This document shows positions 1 through 5,258 of a DNA stretch of 9,987 nucleotides, in pieces. Numbering within the stretch: the stretch's first letter is position 1; each line of letters starts with the position of its first letter. The DNA comes from Planctomycetota bacterium (GTDB lineage: Bacteria; Planctomycetota; Phycisphaerae; Sedimentisphaerales; SM23-30), in assembly GCA_022705365.1 (NCBI GenBank), contig JAKJEP010000022.1, positions 1 through 9,987 of the forward strand, given 5' to 3'. The position numbers and the translations under genes are program-made. Under the pieces are notes generated by a model, which saw nothing but the letters and a program-made list of their open reading frames with translations, was not told the DNA's origin and did not search any database.

Positions 1-1470
1 GCCTCCAGCGGCGGTAAAACCAGCGGCCCCATCAGTTTCTGGAAAGTCCTCAGCCAGACCACCGAATCCATCCAGCAGGGCGCTTTCCGCCGCGGCGCCA
101 ACATGGCCATGATGAGCATCACCCACCCCGATATCCTCAAATTCATCCATGCCAAAGAAGATCTGCAAGCCTTTGTCAATTATAACATTTCCGTAAAAAT
201 CCCGGATCTTTGGATGAACGAAATGCTGGCCGATAGCTCATCCCCCCAGGTAGTCCAAAATCCGCGGACCGGCCTGAGCTATTACCTCCCAAAATCCCTG
301 AAAATAAGCAGTTATGAGCTTTCCGATCTGGTGGAGGTGGAGAATAATACTTGGGATGTAAATGTCTTCTGGACCAAAGGTCAGCTCTGGCAGGCAATTA
401 TCGAAAATGCCCAGCGTACCGGAGAGCCGGGCGTTGCCTTTATCGACCGGATCAATCGGGATAATCCCACCCCGGCCCTGGGCCGGATTGAGGCCACCAA
501 TCCCTGCGGTGAGCAGCCCCTGCTGCCCTATGAGGCCTGCAATCTCGGCAGCATCAACCTGGCCCAGTTCGTCCAGGCCCAAACCGGTAAACACTTTACC
601 ATTCCAGACTTACGTGATGAAACCGAGATTTTACGCCGCATCGACTGGCAGGGTCTCTCCCTCACGGTCCATCAGGCCGTCCGATTTCTGGACAATGTCA
701 TTGACGTCAATAATTACCAGATCGACCCGATAAAAAAAATCTGCCTAGCCAATCGCAAAATCGGCCTGGGGATCATGGGTTTTGCCGATGCCTTATGTAA
801 GCTGGCCGTTCCCTATAACAGCCAGGCCGGCCTGAATATCGGCGGACAGCTTATGTCTTTTATCCAGGAACAGGCCCATCGGGCTAGCCAGGAACTGGCA
901 AATGGACGTGGCGTATTTCCCAACTGGCAGGGCAGCATCTGGGATACCCGTTACCATCGCCCCCAGCGAAATGCCGCCGTTACCACCGTAGCTCCCACCG
1001 GGACGCTTAGCATCATTGCCAATTGCAGCGGCGGAATCGAACCGTTGTACTCCCTGGCCTTCACTCGTCATGTACTCAACGGCAGTCAGCTACCGGAAGT
1101 CAATGAGTTTTTTAGGATGATTGCACAAGATAGGGGACTTTATACAGACCGATTATTCACGCATTTAGCTAAAATGGGAAGTCTGGAAGGAATAGATGGA
1201 ATATCGGAAGATATCAGACGAATTTTCGTATGCGCTCACGACATCAGTCCGGAATGGCATATACGAATGCAGGCCCAATTTCAGCAATATTGTGATGCCT
1301 CTATTTCCAAAACCATCAACATGCCTGCCGGAGCCACGGCGGAGCAGGTAAATCAGGTATATCAACTGGCATACCAATTGGGATGCAAAGGCATTACTGT
1401 CTATCGGGATGGCTGCCGCCGCTGCCAGCCGATGGCTTGCCAACACAACGACTGCGAAATCCTTTTATAG
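1..1470 (+). CDS. nrdJ: Adenosylcobalamin-dependent (class II) ribonucleotide reductase, C-terminal 489 residues (5' end outside window)
   Basis: Reduces ribonucleotides to deoxyribonucleotides in the cytoplasm using a B12-generated thiyl radical, without needing oxygen. The frame is open from base 1 and stops with TAG at 1468-1470. In fragment numbering, the active-site block N167-P-C-G-E-Q matches the class II Asn/Cys/Glu triad: C169 would be the thiyl radical cysteine and E171 the catalytic glutamate. C180 lies 11 residues on, the same spacing as C408/C419 in the Lactobacillus leichmannii enzyme, so it is the likely partner in the active-site disulfide. Its mate should lie upstream of the window. 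A PTGT phosphate-binding loop is at 332-335. The C-terminus carries GITVYRDG, then C-x2-C and a final C-x4-C, the latter like the redox-shuttle pair of class II enzymes, so the 3' end looks natural. Family assignment is firm. The dimeric or monomeric subtype cannot be judged from this part. Confidence 0.95.
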   Translation, partial: ASSGGKTSGPISFWKVLSQTTESIQQGAFRRGANMAMMSITHPDILKFIHAKEDLQAFVNYNISVKIPDLWMNEMLADSSSPQVVQNPRTGLSYYLPKSLKISSYELSDLVEVENNTWDVNVFWTKGQLWQAIIENAQRTGEPGVAFIDRINRDNPTPALGRIEATNPCGEQPLLPYEACNLGSINLAQFVQAQTGKHFTIPDLRDETEILRRIDWQGLSLTVHQAVRFLDNVIDVNNYQIDPIKKICLANRKIGLGIMGFADALCKLAVPYNSQAGLNIGGQLMSFIQEQAHRASQELANGRGVFPNWQGSIWDTRYHRPQRNAAVTTVAPTGTLSIIANCSGGIEPLYSLAFTRHVLNGSQLPEVNEFFRMIAQDRGLYTDRLFTHLAKMGSLEGIDGISEDIRRIFVCAHDISPEWHIRMQAQFQQYCDASISKTINMPAGATAEQVNQVYQLAYQLGCKGITVYRDGCRRCQPMACQHNDCEILL

Positions 1471-1600
1471 TGTCCCCTGCCATTGGGCGGACCATTCTGG
1501 CGGTTACGGGTAAAATAAATATCACTGCATAAAGAAAAAAATAAAATCTTTGCTACTATAATTTTGCTTTTTTAAAAATTTATGCTACATTTATCCTGAT
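1471..1600. other. AT-rich intergenic stretch downstream of nrdJ
   Basis: No coding frame is convincing here. There is no intrinsic terminator immediately after the nrdJ stop, so nrdJ transcripts may run on to the terminator at 1701-1745. From about 1510 the sequence becomes very AT-rich and contains promoter-like elements, listed separately. Confidence 0.6.
1557..1591 (+). promoter_or_regulatory. Promoter-like elements upstream of the candidate small RNA
   Basis: A perfect TATAAT lies at 1557-1562 but lacks a recognisable -35 box. A second arrangement is TTGCTT at 1564-1569, a 16-base spacer, and TACATT at 1586-1591, each matching the consensus only in part. They predict starts near 1569 or 1598 and thus an RNA of about 177 or 148 nt ending at the terminator. 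AT-rich sequence yields such matches by chance, so this is tentative. Confidence 0.35.
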
Positions 1601-1745
1601 GTTGAGAGCCGTGCCATTTGGTTTCAAGCTGAGGTTTTTTCCGGCACTAAAGTTTTTAATGCCGGGTTGACGATATAACCAAAGAGTTTTCTCCCCTCCG
1701 GAAAACATCGAGACGCCTTCGGGTGCTCGGTGTTTTCTTTTTTTT
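1598..1745 (+). ncRNA. Candidate structured small RNA ending in a strong terminator
   Basis: Noncoding segment with dense potential base pairing. Hairpin A at 1641-1665 pairs CCGGCA with TGCCGG, continues after one C/A mismatch with TAAA/TTTA, and closes on a three-base loop. TTTGGTT at 1617-1623 can pair with AACCAAA at 1677-1683, enclosing hairpin A. A CU-rich unpaired stretch (1689-1699) precedes the terminator. The 5' end is set only by the tentative promoters. I recognise no known family: it lacks the hallmarks of SRP RNA, tmRNA, RNase P and the common riboswitches I can recall. It could instead be the nrdJ 3' UTR or a regulatory leader for the gene at 1991. Confidence 0.45.
1701..1745 (+). 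terminator. Strong intrinsic terminator with C(UUCG)G tetraloop
   Basis: Twelve pairs join 1701-1712 to 1726-1737, including one G-T wobble. After a bulged A at 1713, four more pairs (1714-1717 with 1722-1725) close a TTCG tetraloop on a C-G pair, an exceptionally stable RNA fold. Eight T residues follow at 1738-1745. The T-tract is only on the plus-strand side, so it terminates rightward transcription, from nrdJ or from a promoter at about 1557-1591. It isolates the phosphatase gene from nrdJ. Confidence 0.9.
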
Positions 1746-1990
1746 AGTTAATTACCCGCCCTTCGGGATAGACTTATCTATGTCTGTTTTACCCATGGGA
1801 ATGCCGGAAATTTCACATACATAATGTTAGACAATCTGCCGGAAAACGATAAAATTTTATTGAAATGGCAAATTTTTGCCGGAGACGACAAAAGTACATC
1901 TTGGCTTGCCTTAACAGCCCCGGCTCCCCCAGGGAAGGGGACGACGAGCTTTTGCCGCCGGTACCATTTTAGGTAACGTTTGTTGTTAAA
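1746..1990 (+). promoter_or_regulatory. Leader region of the phosphatase-rodA operon, with palindromes
   Basis: A 245-base gap with no coding frame I can support. Visible elements are a 14-base near-perfect palindrome GGCAAATTTTTGCC at 1867-1880, and a GC-rich hairpin at 1923-1949 (GCTC/GAGC and CCCC/GGGG with a five-base bulge) followed by TTTT, ending about 41 bases before the ATG. The word TGCCGGA recurs near 1803, 1838 and 1877. The operon promoter must lie here, because the terminator at 1701-1745 precedes it, but I cannot place clear -35 and -10 boxes. Confidence 0.4.
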
Positions 1991-2764
1991 ATGAAAAATT
2001 TATTGAAAACTCTGGACGACTCAGAAATTCAACTGGCTGCGGCAGTTCAAAATGCCTTGCTGACCGGAGAGGTCCCGCCTTGTGAATGTGGAAAAATGGC
2101 CCTAAAAAACCGGATGGTTGCCGAAATTGGCGGCGATTTTTATCATTTTCGCCAGTTAGGGCAGGATCAGGTTGCCTTTGCCATTGGGGATGTGATGGGT
2201 CATAGCATGGGGGCGGCCCTGTTAATGACCTTAATCCTGGGATTGCTGCGTGCCGATCGGGAGGACAACCGTCGCCCCAGCCGAGTCGCGGAGAGTATCA
2301 ATACCATGCTGGTTCGGCTGGGCGGATCTGTTAACATGCCGATTACCTGCAGCATGATTTATGGCGTGGTGGATCTCCCCAGCGGGATCCTGCTGTATGT
2401 CAACGCCGGCCATCCCCATCCGCTCATCTTTAACCGAACGGAGGAAAAATTCCACCATTTACCGCCCACAACGATGCTGTTGGGGGTACAAGCGGGGATT
2501 CTGCCGGAATCTTGCCATCAGTTCCATACGCAGGACCGCCTGATACTTTTTACCGATGGGCTGATGGACGCCCATAAGGGGGATTTTGACGTATTCGGGG
2601 AAGAACGATTGCGGCAGGTAATTCGCAAAACCGCGCCGGATTCTCCGGAAATGGTCACACAAAGAGTATTTGAGGAAGTAGATTTGTATCGGGGTCCGGC
2701 ATCCCAAACAGACGATGAAACCCTGGTAGTGATTGATTTTGACAACCCGATGTCCAAATTATAA
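1991..2764 (+). CDS. SpoIIE/RsbU-type PP2C serine phosphatase, stand-alone catalytic domain
   Basis: A 257-residue metal-dependent phosphatase of the SpoIIE family. These usually dephosphorylate a STAS-domain anti-anti-sigma protein in partner-switching signalling. Motifs in order are GGDFYH (D49 is the metal-binding aspartate; the usual second Asp of GGD-Y-D is His here), GDVMGH at 66-71, NAGH at 138-141, TDG at 188-190 and DDET at 241-244. The first 40 residues resemble the linker helix that leads into such domains. No sensor domain, receiver or membrane segment is attached, so input must come from a partner protein. The ATG at 1991 is the first start after an in-frame TAG at 1970, and it has no good Shine-Dalgarno sequence. 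No STAS protein or anti-sigma kinase lies in the window. The gene sits 16 bases before rodA, probably co-transcribed. Confidence 0.9.
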   Translation: MKNLLKTLDDSEIQLAAAVQNALLTGEVPPCECGKMALKNRMVAEIGGDFYHFRQLGQDQVAFAIGDVMGHSMGAALLMTLILGLLRADREDNRRPSRVAESINTMLVRLGGSVNMPITCSMIYGVVDLPSGILLYVNAGHPHPLIFNRTEEKFHHLPPTTMLLGVQAGILPESCHQFHTQDRLILFTDGLMDAHKGDFDVFGEERLRQVIRKTAPDSPEMVTQRVFEEVDLYRGPASQTDDETLVVIDFDNPMSKL

Positions 2765-2780
2765 TTAGTAAGGGAATCCA

Positions 2781-3953
2781 GTGTTTGCACGAATATGGCA
2801 GGGACGTCTGGGGGGATTGCGGCTCATAATGTTACTGGCCGTTTTCGGCCTGGTCGCGATCGGTTTGCTATCGCTGCGGGGGATCGAAGACAAAAGCCAT
2901 ATCTGGTTTCCCCGGCAACTGCAATGGCTGGTAATCAGCATCGCCGTCTTTCTCCTGCTCAATCTGATTCCATACAACCATCTGGGGCGGATTAGTTATG
3001 TCTTATTCGGGATAACGCTGGGGATGCTGATTCTTATCATGATTGGTAAATATCTGTTTCCGATGTCTTTTATCCCCCAGCGAAACGGTGCCCATCGCTG
3101 GATTGATTTAGGACCGGTCCAGCTTCAGCCTTCCGAATTGAGCAAGCTGACCTATATTTTTGCTCTGGCCTGGTATCTGCGGCTGCGGAAAAATTTTCGC
3201 AATCTGACCGGTCTGATCGGGCCATTTGCCCTCACTCTGCTGCCGATGCTGCTGATTTTGTGGGAACCGGACCTGGGAACGGTATTGTTGTTTTTGCCCC
3301 TTTTGTTTTCCATGCTTTTTGTCGCCGGAGCGCGAATCGGACATTTAGCGGCCATTATTGGGATTGGCCTGCTGGTTTCCCCGGTTTTCTATTTTTCTCT
3401 GAGTAATTATCAGCGGGATCGGATCCTGGGACTCATCCAGCAGGATCCGACAAATGCCGAATGGGTTCAGGGGGTGGGATATCATTTGCACCGTTCGAAA
3501 ATATACATCGCAACCGGCGAACTGACCGGGTATGCGGAGGAACCAGTTCCGGAGGAGGGTGTGGTTACCCGGATTCCCTATCTGCCGGAAGAACACAATG
3601 ATTTTATCTTTGCCCGGATTGCCCATACCTGGGGATTTTTCGGGGCGCTGCTGGTAATTATGCTTTATACCCTGCTGATTATAGGGGGAATTGAAATTGC
3701 CGCCCATCAGGTCGAGCCTTTCGGCCGGCTGCTGGCGGTGGGGATCTCGACACTATTCGCCATCCAGGTATTCATCAATATCGGCATGACCATGGGGCTG
3801 ATGCCGGTGACGGGGCTGAATCTGCCCTTTGTCAGTTATGGGGGGACCAGCCTGTTGTGCAACTTTATCGCATTAGGGATTCTGGTCAATGTAGCCCGTT
3901 ATCGGCCCTATCAGCTAGGCCCCAAGGCCTTTGAGTTTCGCGACGGCTATTGA
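2781..3953 (+). CDS. rodA: SEDS-family peptidoglycan glycosyltransferase, RodA-like
   Basis: A 390-residue polytopic inner-membrane protein with about ten hydrophobic segments. SEDS proteins polymerise lipid II glycan strands; RodA does so for cell elongation together with a class B PBP. Family signatures are GAHRWIDLG (W107), the QPSEL motif, EPDLGT at 162-167, an extracellular-loop HNDFIFA whose D274 should be the essential aspartate, and a C-terminal NIGMTMGLMPVTG/PFVSYGG block that favours RodA over FtsW. The start is GTG at 2781, preceded at five bases by AGGGA. Loop 224-275, before HNDFIFA, contains an acidic, proline-bearing stretch (AEEPVPEEG) where RodA proteins usually have a Gly-rich GSGG-like segment, an unusual variant. 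No mreBCD or PBP2 gene is adjacent, so a wall-elongation role is inferred from sequence. Its 3' end faces trmH with only 10 bases between. Confidence 0.9.
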   Translation: MFARIWQGRLGGLRLIMLLAVFGLVAIGLLSLRGIEDKSHIWFPRQLQWLVISIAVFLLLNLIPYNHLGRISYVLFGITLGMLILIMIGKYLFPMSFIPQRNGAHRWIDLGPVQLQPSELSKLTYIFALAWYLRLRKNFRNLTGLIGPFALTLLPMLLILWEPDLGTVLLFLPLLFSMLFVAGARIGHLAAIIGIGLLVSPVFYFSLSNYQRDRILGLIQQDPTNAEWVQGVGYHLHRSKIYIATGELTGYAEEPVPEEGVVTRIPYLPEEHNDFIFARIAHTWGFFGALLVIMLYTLLIIGGIEIAAHQVEPFGRLLAVGISTLFAIQVFINIGMTMGLMPVTGLNLPFVSYGGTSLLCNFIALGILVNVARYRPYQLGPKAFEFRDGY

Positions 3954-3963
3954 CTCCCCAGGA

Positions 3964-4782
3964 TCATCGGTTTTCCCGCTGCCGCACCGCTTCGTACAGG
4001 AGAATAGCCCCGCTGATGGAGAGATTCAGGGAATCCATCCGGCCCCGCATGGGTATAGAAACCGAAGGAAACGGTTTCTGCTGCCAGAGCGGGGATAAAC
4101 CTGCTTTTTCACTGCCGAATACAATTGCGGTAGGTTTGGTATAATCGATATCGGTATAGGACAGGCTGGCGGCGGGGGCTGCCGTTACGATTTGTATATG
4201 GTGCTCTTCCAGCCACCGCAGGATGCTTTCGCAGGAGTCCACAATGGTTGGAACGGTGAACAGGGCTCCCAGGCTGGCACGGACCACATTCGGATTGTAC
4301 AAATCGATGGCCGGGTCACCCAGAAGGACGGCATCCACCCCAGTCGCATCAGCGGTCCGCAGCAGTGCACCGAGGTTGCCCGGCTTTTCTATCCCCTCCA
4401 GCACCAGCAGAAGTGGAACATCGGATAGAGCCATACTTGCCAGTGAATTTTCCGGGATCCGGGCTACGGCAATAATGCCGCCGTCCTGGTCACGATACGC
4501 CATTTTGGCAAATACCGGCGGAGAGACTTCCACCCAGTCGGTGATCGCAGCGCCGCCGACGGCGGCAGCAGCATGCTGGAGCGCCGGCAGGCTGTTCAGC
4601 CGGGTATTGGCCGGCAGGATTTCCCCGCAATAAAAGATGGTCTCCATAACAATCCCATGGCTCAGGGCATGAAGGAATTCTTTTTCCCCCTCTACCACGA
4701 ATAATCCCAGCCGGTCCCGGTCCCGCTTGTCTTTCAGCGCGACAACTTGTTTGATCCATGGATTTTTTAAACTGGTAATCAT
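3964..4782 (-). CDS. TrmH/SpoU-family RNA 2'-O-methyltransferase
   Basis: A 272-residue SPOUT-class enzyme that methylates a ribose 2'-OH in rRNA or tRNA using S-adenosylmethionine bound in a trefoil knot. The N-terminal substrate-binding domain begins ITSLKNPWIKQ and contains FVVEGEKEF (28-36), typical of this family. The SPOUT motifs follow: motif 1 EGIEKPGNLGALLRTAD with N136 and R142, motif 2 FGSEKAGL at 222-229, and motif 3 IPMRGRMDSLNLS at 243-255. The ATG at 4782 is chosen because homologues start at this ITSL segment. An upstream in-frame ATG at 4887 would add 35 residues unlike the family. No clear Shine-Dalgarno sequence precedes the chosen start. The target nucleotide cannot be told from sequence. 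Convergent to rodA and not in an operon with any neighbour here. Confidence 0.92.
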   Translation of the reverse strand: MITSLKNPWIKQVVALKDKRDRDRLGLFVVEGEKEFLHALSHGIVMETIFYCGEILPANTRLNSLPALQHAAAAVGGAAITDWVEVSPPVFAKMAYRDQDGGIIAVARIPENSLASMALSDVPLLLVLEGIEKPGNLGALLRTADATGVDAVLLGDPAIDLYNPNVVRASLGALFTVPTIVDSCESILRWLEEHHIQIVTAAPAASLSYTDIDYTKPTAIVFGSEKAGLSPLWQQKPFPSVSIPMRGRMDSLNLSISGAILLYEAVRQRENR

Positions 4783-4982
4783 GCTATTTTCTTTTTCAGT
4801 TTTTACTATAGCGGAAACATTCTCACCCGGCAATAGGATCCTGCCGGTATGCAAGGATGGAGGGCATAGGTTCCGATTGGCTGGCAAGGGTGGATTTCCC
4901 GGTTTTCAGGTATAAAAAGGGGGATTTTCGGGCTGTAAATCGGGCTGCCGGTCGGGAAAAAGTCCTAAAGTTTATTAGGGGT

Positions 4983-5008
4983 ATGCCGATATAGATAGGG
5001 TACGGCAT
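4983..5008. repeat. Inverted repeat ATGCCG/CGGCAT, possible operator
   Basis: ATGCCG at 4983-4988 is perfectly complementary to CGGCAT at 5003-5008, with a 14-base spacer. It lies just upstream of the AT-rich TATAAA-like core at 5013-5018, where a dimeric regulator could act on either divergent gene. Six-base arms can arise by chance. Confidence 0.3.
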
Positions 5009-5044
5009 GTGATATAAATATATATACAAGAACGGTATTGCTCT

Positions 5045-5075
5045 ATCAAACCGTTGAATTCCTCACCGGTTTGAT
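5045..5075 (+). repeat. Perfect 9-bp inverted repeat in the HDOD gene leader
   Basis: ATCAAACCG at 5045-5053 is perfectly complementary to CGGTTTGAT at 5067-5075 around a 13-base loop. No T-tract follows, so it is not an intrinsic terminator. It could be a regulator binding site or an RNA hairpin in the 5' leader of the gene at 5255. Confidence 0.5.
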
Positions 5076-5138
5076 CTGCTGGAGCTGCGGCGGTACCGTT
5101 GTTTTGAAAGTATCAAGAAATACGGGAAGAGTCAGGAT

Positions 5139-5258
5139 ATGGAAACGATTTCCAGCCAGAGAAATCCAGGTTCGGAATACCATATAGGCAAAGGCTGGAT
5201 TCCTGCCTGGCAAAGGACGGCCGTCGCAGGAGCGGACGCGGTGGGGAAAAATCCATGA
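5139..5258 (+). CDS. Possible 39-residue leader ORF overlapping the HDOD start (ATGA)
   Basis: An ATG at 5139 opens a 39-codon frame beginning METISSQRNP and ending in GKNP. Its TGA at 5256-5258 overlaps the ATG of the downstream gene at 5255-5257 in the classic ATGA arrangement used for translational coupling. A GGGAAGA lies about nine bases before the start, a usable but imperfect ribosome site. I recognise no family, and the composition (no hydrophobic segment, several Trp, Lys and Arg) gives no function. Such a short frame can be open by chance, and the HDOD gene also has its own GGGGA site, so confidence is low. Confidence 0.25.
   Translation: METISSQRNPGSEYHIGKGWIPAWQRTAVAGADAVGKNP

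Larger units (their letters stand above)
4783..5254. promoter_or_regulatory. Divergent intergenic region between the methyltransferase and HDOD genes
   Basis: A 472-base gap that must carry promoters for both flanking genes. An AT-rich core at about 5010-5026 contains TATAAA-like -10 candidates without convincing -35 boxes. Two inverted repeats stand out (4983-5008 and 5045-5075, listed separately). From 5058 to 5258 one plus-strand frame is open and ends by overlapping the HDOD start codon; only its ATG-initiated part (5139-5258) is a plausible small gene. Confidence 0.5.

Noticed and set aside
1598..1700. Cobalamin riboswitch near nrdJ
   Set aside because: It lies downstream of nrdJ, and I see none of the conserved B12-box elements.
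4783..4887. N-terminal extension of the methyltransferase to an ATG at 4887
   Set aside because: The added 35 residues do not resemble the family, whose members begin at the ITSLKNP segment (ATG at 4782).
4823..5029. 68-residue minus-strand frame in the divergent gap
   Set aside because: Runs through AT-rich promoter-like sequence, no family resemblance, overlaps the methyltransferase leader.
5058..5138. Upstream extension of the small ORF before the HDOD gene
   Set aside because: The frame is open from 5058 but has no ATG, GTG or TTG start before 5139.
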